This document shows positions 1-6,390 of a stretch of DNA of 32,386 bases, in pieces (position 1 is the stretch's first letter; the number at the start of each line of letters is the position of its first letter). The position numbers and the translations under genes were made by a program. The notes under the pieces were generated by a model. It saw only the letters and a list, made by a program, of their open reading frames with translations. It was not told the origin of the DNA and searched no databases. The stretch is from Treponema sp. (GTDB taxonomy: Bacteria > Spirochaetota > Spirochaetia > Treponematales > Breznakiellaceae). The stretch lies in assembly GCA_031267675.1 (NCBI GenBank), contig JAIRYT010000057.1:1-32386 (forward strand), in the 5' to 3' direction.

Positions 1-9
1 CGGGTGAAC

Positions 10-27
10 CGGCGTTCTTTCGCCGCG
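10..27. other. Short GC-rich hairpin in the 111-bp end sequence
   Basis: The first 111 bases hold no gene fragment that I recognise. They contain one compact inverted repeat, CGGCG / CGCCG with an AAAGAA-type loop. No T-run makes it a convincing terminator. It lies in the sequence that replaces the missing 3' end of the coupling-protein gene. Confidence 0.3.
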
Positions 28-111
28 CAACTATTTGACCGGCTTCTTTGTGCGTGTTCTTCTACTTCGACTATTACTTACAAAATGCTTGTTTCGGAGT
101 TATCTTGAGAG

Positions 112-1587
112 TCATATTAAAAAATAATGAATGCCGAATCCGTTGTGGATACCCATGTTCATTTCCAGTTCGTCCATTCTCCCCAGCTTGTCAAACTCGT
201 CAAGAATAAACAGCAGGGGCACCTTAAACCTGCGGTTTGTCGCCTGGGTTTCCCCGCCGGTAAAGCGCCGGGAAAACAGCGTGACAAACATGCGGATAAG
301 GGGCGATATGCGCTGTACGTCCGAATACTGGACGGTAAGATACAGCGTTACGGGAACGGTCGTTTCCTCGAACTCGTCAATATAGAATTCGCTCTCGCCC
401 GTGTTGCGTTTAATTTTCGCGTCGGCGAATACCGCCAGCGCGTTGTTCACCGTGGACAGCACCGAGCCGCCCTCGTCCCCGGGCCGTTTGCGCTGCGCCC
501 CCGCCCCCTCGACGACCGCCTGGTGGACGGCGGGGTCCCCGTGTTCGCCTTCAATCATTACGTCGTAAATATATTTCACGTTTTCCGGATCGTCGGGATC
601 GATCTGCGCGAGGAATTCCCGGCATCCGGCAAGGCTTTTGTTCTTCCAGTCCGGACAGCATAAACAGTGGAGAATCACCGAGGTAAGAAAATCTTTGGCC
701 GCCGTCTGGAAGTGGTCGCTTGTGGCGTTTCCGCCGCCCGAGGCCGGCGTGGTAAGAATGTCGGCGATAAGGTTCGCGTCGGAAAACGCGTCGTCCCCGC
801 TCCTGATTTCCATCAGGGGATTGAAGCGGTGGCCTTTCTCCCCGGTGGGCTCCCACCGGTATACCCTGCCGAATTTACGGCGGAAGCCCGAGGTAAGGTT
901 AAAATTCTCCCCCTTGAAATCAAGCACGATGGCGCTTCCGGGATACGAAAGCAGGGTCGGTACGACGCTCGAGACGCCCTTCCCGCTCCGCGTGGGAGCC
1001 GAAAGCAGCGTGTTGTAAATTCCGCTCTGGGTTATTTTCCGGGACGGTTTTTCAAGGTTCATGACCACCGAATCCTTGACGGCGTCGTAGACGCAGTCAA
1101 GTTTCGCGTCCGCGAGCTGGCCCAGGATTACGCCGCCTTTCAGGCGCAGTATTCCGGCCTTTTCAAGATCTTTTTTCCGCGCCCAGCGCGCCGTGCCGAA
1201 TATCTGCTGGTTGCGGTTCCGGATAAGGACAAACTCCAAAAAGAAGTAAAAAATAATGGCGGCCGCGCAGGTGTATATGGAAACACGCCAGGCCGCGAAA
1301 AGATTCGCGTGGATGACGGTACGTTTGTAATACATAAGCGTCCAGTAAAACAGTTTCCAGAACGGATAAATACGGAATTCCCGCTCCCCGATATGAAAAA
1401 TATACGCCGGGGTTCCCGCCCAGCCGGTATCGTACCGCACGGAGGCGGCGAATTTCTGCGCGGCCGCCTGGAGGCCGATGAAAATAATGCCCAGGGTGAT
1501 GATCTTAAACACGAAGCTTAAGAGCTGTTCCCCCGACGCGTCCGCGGGCTTCCCGCGCAGAAATTCGTTTTTGTTTTTTTCGCTCAT
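112..1587 (-). CDS. VirD4/TraG-type conjugative coupling protein, C-terminally truncated
   Basis: This is an inner-membrane ATPase of the type that links a relaxase-DNA complex to a type IV secretion channel. Two hydrophobic segments lie near residues 22-42 and 101-123, followed by a cytoplasmic NTPase domain. Walker A is APTRSGKG (197-204) and Walker B is FILDEF (460-465). Family similarity continues to the sequence GFGIHYFLI and stops there. Family members usually run 550-700 residues and continue with a QSLxQ..YG region, but here a stop follows at 491 residues and none of the three downstream frames to the window edge resumes the family sequence. The gene is therefore probably broken by a rearrangement near position 115. 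It follows the ArdC-like gene after 6 bp, so it is the last visible gene of the minus-strand operon. The family call is firm; function of this copy is doubtful. Confidence 0.85.
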   Translation of the reverse strand: MSEKNKNEFLRGKPADASGEQLLSFVFKIITLGIIFIGLQAAAQKFAASVRYDTGWAGTPAYIFHIGEREFRIYPFWKLFYWTLMYYKRTVIHANLFAAWRVSIYTCAAAIIFYFFLEFVLIRNRNQQIFGTARWARKKDLEKAGILRLKGGVILGQLADAKLDCVYDAVKDSVVMNLEKPSRKITQSGIYNTLLSAPTRSGKGVSSVVPTLLSYPGSAIVLDFKGENFNLTSGFRRKFGRVYRWEPTGEKGHRFNPLMEIRSGDDAFSDANLIADILTTPASGGGNATSDHFQTAAKDFLTSVILHCLCCPDWKNKSLAGCREFLAQIDPDDPENVKYIYDVMIEGEHGDPAVHQAVVEGAGAQRKRPGDEGGSVLSTVNNALAVFADAKIKRNTGESEFYIDEFEETTVPVTLYLTVQYSDVQRISPLIRMFVTLFSRRFTGGETQATNRRFKVPLLFILDEFDKLGRMDELEMNMGIHNGFGIHYFLI

Positions 1588-1593
1588 CCGGTT

Positions 1594-2547
1594 TTATCTG
1601 CCAAGGCCGCGCGTCTGTTCCTGTTTTTGGGACAATTCAAGCTTTTGTTCCTTTCGTATTTCGGCGCATACCGCCTTGCAGTGCTCGCCCGCGGCGTTGC
1701 AGATTTTGGTCAGTTTGAACGGATTGGTATGGCTTTCGCTTTTCTTGCCGAACTCCGCCTGTTCGTCCGTCACTTTGAATTTTCCGTCTATGAAAACCCC
1801 TCTTTCGAAAAGGGATTCCTCGAATTTCTTTCCGAACTCCGCCGCCTGTTCGCCCGACGCCTTGAATTTTCCGCCCATGGAAACGGCGGCCAGATATTCG
1901 CCCAGATATTTTTCGGGGTCCGTCGACGTGCAGGTAATCTCCGGTCCCGGACGGGCCGACCGCTCCTTCGGCTGGTAGCTTTCGCCGAACTGGGTTTTAA
2001 GAAAATCCTGTTTTTTCTGTAACTGCTCCTCCAGCTGTTCCGCCGCCCATTCCCTCACTTTCCAGGGCTTCGCCGTCTGCGCGACGTTAAACAGGTTCGC
2101 CTGCCGGTGTTCCCATACGCCCTGTTCGTTTTTGACGCTGAAACTGATACCGACGCCGTGTTTCCCCCTCTGGACGGGAACGCCCGATTTCTGGATCGCG
2201 TCCTGGGTAACATATTCCGCCGTGGGGAATCCTTTTTCTCTCTGGAATTCCTTGAGCTGGAGCAGGGTCGCCCCGTGATACCGCGTGCCGTTCGCGAGGT
2301 TTACCGCGGGCGCGGTGTCCGCGTACCCGTCCGCCCCCGGCAGGCAGGAAAGCTTCCCCGCCTTGAGCGCGTCGGCGATTACCTTCCGCTGGTGGAGCTG
2401 GCTTAAAAACGCCTGCTCCTTCGGGTCCCTCGCCTGAACCTGTTCCCGCGCGGGTTCCGGATTTTCAAACGCGTCCGGCGCAATTTCCGCGTTTTCATTT
2501 TCACCCGGAAAGCTTTCCGCGCTCACGTCCTCATAAACATCCGCCAT
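1594..2547 (-). CDS. ArdC N-terminal-domain (antirestriction-like) protein
   Basis: Residues about 82-160 resemble the N-terminal ssDNA-binding domain of ArdC antirestriction proteins (DUF1738). The visible pattern is NGTRYHG, then a helix with LLQLKEFQREKG, then a conserved YVTQDAIQKSG, then VQRGKHGVGISF, then QANLFNVAQ. ArdC proteins travel on conjugative plasmids and protect incoming single-stranded DNA. This 317-residue protein lacks the HExxH zincin half of full-length ArdC. Instead its C-terminal part is charged and carries two related stretches ending in AEFGKK (near residues 237 and 268), which suggests an internal duplication. A clear AGGGAGA ribosome binding site precedes the ATG. 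It sits between the methyltransferase and coupling-protein genes. The domain call is by pattern recognition and the role is inferred. Confidence 0.65.
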   Translation of the reverse strand: MADVYEDVSAESFPGENENAEIAPDAFENPEPAREQVQARDPKEQAFLSQLHQRKVIADALKAGKLSCLPGADGYADTAPAVNLANGTRYHGATLLQLKEFQREKGFPTAEYVTQDAIQKSGVPVQRGKHGVGISFSVKNEQGVWEHRQANLFNVAQTAKPWKVREWAAEQLEEQLQKKQDFLKTQFGESYQPKERSARPGPEITCTSTDPEKYLGEYLAAVSMGGKFKASGEQAAEFGKKFEESLFERGVFIDGKFKVTDEQAEFGKKSESHTNPFKLTKICNAAGEHCKAVCAEIRKEQKLELSQKQEQTRGLGR

Positions 2548-2573
2548 GATTTTCTCCCTGTTTTGTATTGTTT

Positions 2574-2596
2574 CCGCCTCGTACGAAGCGGTTTTT
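2574..2596 (+). terminator. Hairpin with T-run in the methyltransferase-ardC gap
   Basis: CCGC (2574-2577) and GCGG (2588-2591) enclose an inner TCG-TA-CGA fold and are followed by TTTTT on the plus strand. The neighbouring genes are on the minus strand, where the T-run would lie 5' of the hairpin, so its use there is doubtful. Confidence 0.3.
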
Positions 2597-2605
2597 ATTC
2601 CGTGA

Positions 2606-3421
2606 TTACACGGCGAGATCAGCCGCCGTGAACAAGTCGGGCTCCATGCCTTTTATCCATATTTTTTCAACGCGCTTGGTATTCGCCGCGCACATGGTTT
2701 CCGTTTCTTTCCAGTCCCATCCGCGATACAGTTCGTCATATAAATCCGAGCGATACCCCGAAATAACGACCGGCCCTTTCCGCCTGTTCAGCAGCGCGGC
2801 AAGATCGCGGTGATCTTCCGTGGTCGTCTCGAAGGAGTAATCGGAACCGTAATCCCTTGTCCCGGGTATATAGGGCGGATCGGCGTACACCAGCGCGTCT
2901 TCCTGATCATACCGGGCAAGAATTGTACGAAAATCAAGATTTTCAATATAAACTCCCCTGAACCGTTCAATTATTTCCATGATGTTTTCCGGTACGTTAG
3001 TCCAGGTTTTCGGAGGGCAGTTTCCGCTTTTATACGCGACACGGAATCCGCCCGGCGTTGATTTTGAACCCCTTGTCGCGTATGATCCTCCGTATCCCTG
3101 CAGGGATCGGATAATCGTCCTCCTCGCCTGCTCAAGGGGATCGTCCGACCGTTCAAATGATTCTCTGAATTCCGCGCGGGCATAGGGCGTTACATAAAGT
3201 TTTTCGGCAAGTTCGCCGCCGCGGTCGCGCACCACCTTCATCAGGTTGACAATCTCGCCGTCAATATCGTTATAGACTTCTATTTCCGCCCTCGGCTTTC
3301 GTAATAAAACGGAAGCGCTGCCGCCGAACAAATCCACGTATATCCGGTGGCGGGGAAACGAGGATGTAAGCCATCCGGCGATACGCCATTTGGAACCGTG
3401 GTATAAAATTAACGGTCTCAT
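2606..3421 (-). CDS. Dam-type (D12 class) DNA adenine N6-methyltransferase
   Basis: The protein transfers a methyl group from S-adenosylmethionine to adenine N6 in DNA. The AdoMet site motif DLFGGSAS is at residues 30-37 and the catalytic DPPY motif at 181-184, in the order typical of D12/Dam enzymes. The N-terminal LILYHGSKWRIAGWL also fits the family. At 271 residues it is full length. Its ATG overlaps the stop codon of the upstream HTH gene (ATGA), so the two are translationally coupled. No restriction endonuclease lies beside it, which fits an orphan methyltransferase that protects a mobile element from host restriction. The recognition site cannot be read from the sequence; GATC is common in the class but is not shown here. 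Confidence 0.9.
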   Translation of the reverse strand: MRPLILYHGSKWRIAGWLTSSFPRHRIYVDLFGGSASVLLRKPRAEIEVYNDIDGEIVNLMKVVRDRGGELAEKLYVTPYARAEFRESFERSDDPLEQARRTIIRSLQGYGGSYATRGSKSTPGGFRVAYKSGNCPPKTWTNVPENIMEIIERFRGVYIENLDFRTILARYDQEDALVYADPPYIPGTRDYGSDYSFETTTEDHRDLAALLNRRKGPVVISGYRSDLYDELYRGWDWKETETMCAANTKRVEKIWIKGMEPDLFTAADLAV

Positions 3422-3717
3422 TGCGCCGCTCCTATTAAACGGACGCCGCGCGCGTGTTTGAAATTTACCTCATGGGCAGATGAGCCGGTTCTAATTTCGA
3501 TGTGCCCGCCCTTCTTGAGCGCGGCGATCCACTGCCGGATGACGCTTTCAGGCTTGTTAAAAAGCCCGGCAAAATAACCGTTACTTGTTCGACACAGGCC
3601 TTCCCTGTTACAGAGGGCGGTAATTTCGCCGTATAACAGCTTGGCGCCAAAACAAATGTTTTGATCCTGTCGTACCGCTGACGTTATGACGGCATAGCGG
3701 AGTTTTTGTTTTTGCAT
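3418..3717 (-). CDS. Small winged-helix/HTH protein (HTH_36-like)
   Basis: This 99-residue protein has a helix-turn-helix pattern like the N-terminal domain of phage and plasmid replication-initiation proteins: KLLYGEITALCN, then TSNGYFAGLF, then a recognition helix near VIRQWIAALKKGGHIEIR. It probably binds DNA. It could be a replication-associated factor or a regulator of the methyltransferase gene that it overlaps by 4 bp. A good AAGGAGAAG ribosome binding site sits about 10 bases before the ATG. There is no further domain, unlike full replication initiators of about 250 residues or more. The fold call is reasonable and the role is unknown. Confidence 0.65.
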   Translation of the reverse strand: MQKQKLRYAVITSAVRQDQNICFGAKLLYGEITALCNREGLCRTSNGYFAGLFNKPESVIRQWIAALKKGGHIEIRTGSSAHEVNFKHARGVRLIGAAQ

Positions 3718-3811
3718 AAACTAATCTTCTCCTTAATAAATACGGTCATGTTCCGCGTTTTTTCGTCCGACCGCATTATTTTCTTTAGGTGGAATAAAAC
3801 CCTCCAAAGCG

Positions 3812-3820
3812 TGTTATAAT
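3812..3820 (+). promoter_or_regulatory. Extended -10 promoter for the plus-strand 63-aa gene
   Basis: TGTTATAAT is a perfect extended -10 (TGnTATAAT). No good -35 stands 17 bases upstream, which is common for extended -10 promoters. It points at the small plus-strand gene at 3880. Confidence 0.6.
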
Positions 3821-3879
3821 CACGTTTGCACCACGTTTCCCGTAGGGGAGACTATTTCACGCCCTGGAGGGTAAAAACT

Positions 3880-4071
3880 ATGAATGCGAATCAGGAAATC
3901 TACGCGAAAGCCCTTGAAATTGCCGCATTGATGATTGGAAAATCGCAATGGGCCGGAAAACTGACAAGGCCGGGAGATCAATATCATCTTTTTAACGAAT
4001 ATGAAAAAGTCGCGAAAGCTGTTGGCCGTCAAATCTTCAACGCTCCTGACTGGAATACCGTTGATTCTTAA
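3880..4071 (+). CDS. Hypothetical 63-aa protein, only plus-strand gene in the element
   Basis: The start is the ATG preceded by GGAGGG with 7-8 bases of spacing; a longer reading frame runs upstream to about 3826 without a good ribosome binding site. The 63-residue product is soluble, with a helical N-terminal half (NQEIYAKALEIAALMIG) and a second helix near YEKVAKAVGRQIF. I do not recognise a family. It has its own extended -10 promoter and runs against all its neighbours. Its last 35 bases overlap the 3' end of the minus-strand gene that ends at 4037. An 11-bp inverted repeat just past its stop (4081-4091 with 4107-4117) could end its transcript. Confidence 0.6.
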   Translation: MNANQEIYAKALEIAALMIGKSQWAGKLTRPGDQYHLFNEYEKVAKAVGRQIFNAPDWNTVDS

Positions 4072-4399
4072 ACCGCTTCTCCGGGATTTTTTCAATTGAC
4101 AAAAGGAAAAATCCCGGATTCCTGTCGCCGGGCTCGTGCTTGCTTGTGTAAAGGACAACTTTATATCCCGCGTTTTCAATCGCCTTCACAAGATCGGCGG
4201 ATAACGGACAGGCGGTTTCGTTTCTTATGAATTCCATAAATTTTTCAAGGGTTGTAATTTTTTCCGGGTATCCCGAAACAGTAAATGTATGCTTAAAATA
4301 ATCAGCCTCCAAATATGAGACGACAAGCCCCTCTTTGTCAAATAAGTCAAGCAGTTTTTTCAGTTCGGATGTTCTATTGCTCATTACGGTATCTTCCAT
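4037..4399 (-). CDS. Hypothetical 120-aa protein
   Basis: The chosen start (MEDTVMSNRTSE) has a GGAGGG site 8 bases upstream; an in-frame ATG at 4444 lacks one. The product is a small soluble protein with alternating helices and strands: a helix near ELKKLLDLFDKEG, strands VVSYLEADYF and HTFTVSGY, then a helix near TLEKFMEFIRN. I do not recognise the family. Its start lies inside the preceding Cys-rich small gene (26-bp overlap), so the two are probably translated together. Its 3' end overlaps the plus-strand 63-aa gene by 35 bp, so the two convergent transcripts are complementary there. Confidence 0.55.
   Translation of the reverse strand: MEDTVMSNRTSELKKLLDLFDKEGLVVSYLEADYFKHTFTVSGYPEKITTLEKFMEFIRNETACPLSADLVKAIENAGYKVVLYTSKHEPGDRNPGFFLLSIEKIPEKRFKNQRYSSQER
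4081..4117 (+). terminator. 11-bp inverted repeat after the plus-strand gene
   Basis: CCGGGATTTTT at 4081-4091 is the exact reverse complement of 4107-4117, with a 15-base loop. It begins 10 bases after the stop codon of the plus-strand gene. No T-run follows the right arm. It also lies inside the coding sequence of the opposing minus-strand gene, so the pairing could in part be a coding accident. Confidence 0.4.
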
Positions 4400-4487
4400 A
4401 GCGCGGCCCTCCGGTTTTTTCAATACACTGCCTGCAATCGCCATCGGTACATCCGCACACCCCGCATTTACCTTTTTCTTTTTCCAT
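4374..4487 (-). CDS. Tiny Cys-rich protein (CxxCxC...CxxC), 37 aa
   Basis: This frame is short but has an AAAGGGG site 7 bases before its ATG and a striking composition. Cysteines fall at residues 8, 11, 13, 18 and 21 in the string CGVCGCTDGDCRQCIEKTGG. I recall this string from small metal-binding-like proteins and domains in phages and mobile elements, which normally continue with a further Cys and an aromatic residue and end in DLCSAC. Here the sequence after GGP reads RYGRYRNEQ and stops, so the C-terminal Cys motif is missing. It may be a degenerate copy whose tail was lost. Function is unknown; zinc or other metal binding is an inference. It precedes and overlaps the 120-aa gene. Confidence 0.5.
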   Translation of the reverse strand: MEKEKGKCGVCGCTDGDCRQCIEKTGGPRYGRYRNEQ

Positions 4488-4499
4488 GATTAATCCCCT

Positions 4500-5735
4500 T
4501 TAAATATTCCGCGTTTTGCCGCCCAAAACCTCCCGGGCAAGTTTCCCCGACCAGGCGTTACGCCTTACCATACTTTGTAAATGCCGCGGCTCTTTTTTGA
4601 AGATAAACGGCGTAAGCCGCCCCGTCTGCGTCCTGTAGATCTTGAGGGTAACAAAATCACCCTCGGCAAGAGATTCCCCGGGAGCTTTCCCTTCCCCCGC
4701 TTTTGATTGCGCGGTAATTTCCGGCTTTTTAAATAACGGTACGAAATACGCCCCGCCGTCGAGCCCTTCGAGTACAACGGCGTGATTGTCGCTCGCGTCC
4801 CCGTCCGTCCGGTATATTTTTGTCACCTTGCCGGTGATTTCACCCGCCGCGCCCGAATAGACTTTAAGAGACGACGGATTGCTGTAATTCAAATGCTCCC
4901 TTGATTTAAGAAACGCGCTATAGCGTCCGTTCGCTTTGAGGTCCTCGTCCCAGTTTGTTTTAAGCCGGTAGCCGCCGCCCTCGTACCTGCAAAGTTTCAA
5001 CTTCCGCAGGGCTTCCATGCGGGCGCTTATCCGGTCTTTTTCGTATATGCCGCCGTGCAGGGTTACCCTCGAGGTTCCCGCGCATAATTCTTTGATTCGT
5101 TTATCAAGAGCCGTAAAACGCGGCGTCGAAAGCTGTTTTTCCCTCTCAACGGCAAGATCTTTTTCCGTACGTTTCCCTAATTGCGCGGTACAAAGATCGC
5201 GAGCGGTTTCCCTCATAAATGTTTTTACAATATCCCGCGGTATTGTAATTTCCCTGCCCGCGCGGTCAACGCCGTTAATAAGGACGTGGGCGTGCGGGTG
5301 GGCCGTGTTGTAATGGCCGGCTCCCTGCCAGAAAAACCGGTACCCGGTCTGCTTCTCAAGATTTTCAATAAACTTTTCGGCCAGCGACCGCAGATTAATA
5401 CCGGGCGACTGGGGGCTCAGGAATATACGGAAATTTTTCGCGGTCATGTTGTTTCGGTATTCTTCCGTTTCGGTCCCGAAAAGCGCCGCCGCGTTCCCGT
5501 CGATGTCGGTTCCTTCGCGCGATAAATAGTTCTCCAGCTGCACCCTGTGGGCTTCAAAGCTTCCCGAATAATTCATTTTGGAAACACAGTTTTGTCTCAG
5601 ATCGGCGCTTCGGCCCCCGGACGAACGCCCGCCGCGCATAAGACGCGCCAGTTCCCGCATCGCGTCCGGTTCCCGGCGGCGTTTGAACGACGCCCTGATC
5701 CGGTATTCCTTTTCCTCAAAAAGAAAATGCCGCAT
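4500..5735 (-). CDS. Relaxase of the RlxS/VirD2-like type with DUF3363-type tail
   Basis: This enzyme nicks the transfer origin and stays bound to the cut strand to pilot conjugation. The active-site metal-binding cluster is HYNTAHPHAHVLING, with H141, H146, H148 and H150. The preceding block VQLENYLSREG..D..G.AALFG matches the conserved relaxase region, with Y70 the candidate nucleophile. The stretch after the histidines (GREITIPRDIV....RTEKDL) also fits DUF3363-type relaxases. At 411 residues it is shorter than the usual 550-650; the C-terminal half is reduced. A basic N-terminal arm (residues 10-45) may contact DNA. Its start overlaps the stop of the HU-like gene by one base (TAATG), so they are co-translated. 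It marks this part of the window as transferable DNA. Confidence 0.85.
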   Translation of the reverse strand: MRHFLFEEKEYRIRASFKRRREPDAMRELARLMRGGRSSGGRSADLRQNCVSKMNYSGSFEAHRVQLENYLSREGTDIDGNAAALFGTETEEYRNNMTAKNFRIFLSPQSPGINLRSLAEKFIENLEKQTGYRFFWQGAGHYNTAHPHAHVLINGVDRAGREITIPRDIVKTFMRETARDLCTAQLGKRTEKDLAVEREKQLSTPRFTALDKRIKELCAGTSRVTLHGGIYEKDRISARMEALRKLKLCRYEGGGYRLKTNWDEDLKANGRYSAFLKSREHLNYSNPSSLKVYSGAAGEITGKVTKIYRTDGDASDNHAVVLEGLDGGAYFVPLFKKPEITAQSKAGEGKAPGESLAEGDFVTLKIYRTQTGRLTPFIFKKEPRHLQSMVRRNAWSGKLAREVLGGKTRNI

Positions 5736-6016
5736 TACCCCTGTTTATAATTCCATACCGCGTCCCGCAGTTTCTGACACGGCCTAAAACTGATTCGACC
5801 GTGCGCCGGTATCGTCATCATGCCGTTTATTCCGGCCCTGCGCGGTTTTACCGCGTTTACCCCGAACGATCCGAATCCGCGCAGCTCGACGGTTTCCCCT
5901 TTCGAGAGTCCCCGCGCGATCGCTTCCAGCAGCACGTCAAGGCACATGACCGACGCCCGGTAGCTGAGCCCTGCGGGACCCTTTAATTCTTTGGCCAAAG
6001 CCGCTTTCGTTATCAT
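5735..6016 (-). CDS. HU/IHF-family DNA-bending protein of the mobile element
   Basis: The start MITKAALAKEL is preceded by GAGAGGAAAA; an upstream in-frame start at 6085 would cover the palindrome repeats and is unlikely. The 93-residue protein has the HU layout: helical dimerisation part, then GFGSFGVNAVKPRR, then the beta arm, then ISFRPCQKLRDAV. The usual GRNPxTG tip, whose proline intercalates into DNA to lock a bend, is here GINGMMT, with Gly in place of Pro, so bending may differ from that of HU or IHF. It is co-translated with the relaxase and lies directly beside the repeat array. This suggests a dedicated relaxosome or control-region architectural factor, by analogy with IHF at known transfer origins. 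Confidence 0.85.
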   Translation of the reverse strand: MITKAALAKELKGPAGLSYRASVMCLDVLLEAIARGLSKGETVELRGFGSFGVNAVKPRRAGINGMMTIPAHGRISFRPCQKLRDAVWNYKQG

Positions 6017-6034
6017 TTTTTCCTCTCGTAGTAT

Positions 6035-6183
6035 CGGCTCTACCGCGGTATAGCTAATCGGTAAAAACCGGCTATACCGGTACACTTTGTGCCGGATTAT
6101 CGGCTATACCGGTACACTTTGCGCCAAATATCGGCTATACCGGTATAGTTTTGCCGAATTACCAGCTATACCGGTATAGCTGG
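6035..6183. repeat. Array of five phased palindromic repeats (core CTATACCGGTATAG)
   Basis: Copies sit at about 6035-6054 (degenerate, CTACCGCGGTATAG), 6069-6089, 6101-6121, 6132-6153 and 6163-6183. The centres of the last four are 31-32 bp apart, close to three helical turns, so the sites face the same side of DNA. Two copies continue with TACACTTTG in place of the second half-palindrome; the others are full palindromes. A sixth copy overlaps the parB stop codon at 6372-6390. Such arrays serve as iterons, partition centromeres, relaxase sites or operators. The position between parB and the HU-relaxase genes does not decide between these roles. Confidence 0.85.
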
Positions 6184-6188
6184 TAATT
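6157..6188. repeat. 32-bp perfect palindrome
   Basis: Positions 6157-6172 are the exact reverse complement of 6173-6188, with no spacer. The centre is GCTATACCGGTATAGC. It is the longest and most symmetric copy in the array and it covers the likely -10 of the HU-relaxase promoter, so a protein bound there should block that promoter. Confidence 0.85.
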
Positions 6189-6193
6189 TACAA
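6165..6193 (-). promoter_or_regulatory. Probable promoter of the HU-relaxase operon
   Basis: On the minus strand TTGTAA (6193-6188), a 17-bp spacer and TATAGC (6170-6165) form a fair sigma-70-type promoter. The -10 lies inside the 32-bp palindrome. Transcription would run through the remaining repeats before reaching the HU gene at 6016, giving a leader of about 140 bases. Confidence 0.45.
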
Positions 6194-6220
6194 ATGACGC
6201 GTAAGTACCCTTTATAATGG

Positions 6221-6328
6221 ACGTATATACCGCTAACCCCCCTATACGAAGGGGGTTTACGCGTTTGCGGTATATATACGCGGCGCGGTATATATACGCC
6301 TAAGCGCCCTTTACGAAGGGGGTTTACG
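6221..6328. repeat. Second repeat set in the control region: GCGGTATATATACGC and ACGAAGGGGGTTTACG
   Basis: GCGGTATATATACGC occurs at 6267-6281 and 6285-6299, 18 bp apart, with a shorter inverted relative at 6221-6233. ACGAAGGGGGTTTACG occurs at 6246-6261 and 6313-6328. The block is rich in alternating TA and could melt easily, as plasmid origins do. No protein-coding pattern is seen here. With the palindrome array it fills the 356 bp between the parB-like and HU genes. Confidence 0.75.
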
Positions 6329-6371
6329 GCAAACATATATATCCCCTTTATCTTGCCGATGTTGGCCATTT

Positions 6372-6390
6372 GCTATACCGGTACAGTTTG
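6372..6390. repeat. Sixth CTATACCGGTACA repeat, across the parB stop codon
   Basis: GCTATACCGGTACAGTTTG matches the asymmetric copies at 6069 and 6101 apart from one base difference and small end changes. It contains the TAG stop of the ParB-like gene. It lies about 190 bp from the main array, with the TA-rich repeats between. Confidence 0.7.

Noticed and set aside
127-1521. Long plus-strand reading frames opposite the coupling-protein gene
   Set aside because: They are mirror frames of a GC-rich coding region; the minus-strand product has clear Walker motifs and membrane helices.
1594-2547. Full-length ArdC with metalloprotease activity
   Set aside because: Only the N-terminal ssDNA-binding pattern is present; no HExxH motif is found in the remaining residues.
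3661-3670. ATCCTG match to the nic-site consensus of IncP-type transfer origins
   Set aside because: It is a six-base match within the coding sequence of the HTH gene with no neighbouring inverted repeat, so it is expected by chance.
6166-6369. 67-codon minus-strand reading frame across the repeat region
   Set aside because: Its sequence is produced by the TA-rich and palindromic repeats (repeated Tyr-Ile-Pro-type strings). It has no ribosome binding site or family likeness, and the region is better explained as control DNA.
6035-6390. CRISPR array
   Set aside because: Repeats are regularly spaced at 31-32 bp, but the gaps between cores are only about 10 bp and similar to each other, the units are palindromic DNA sites, and no cas gene is present.
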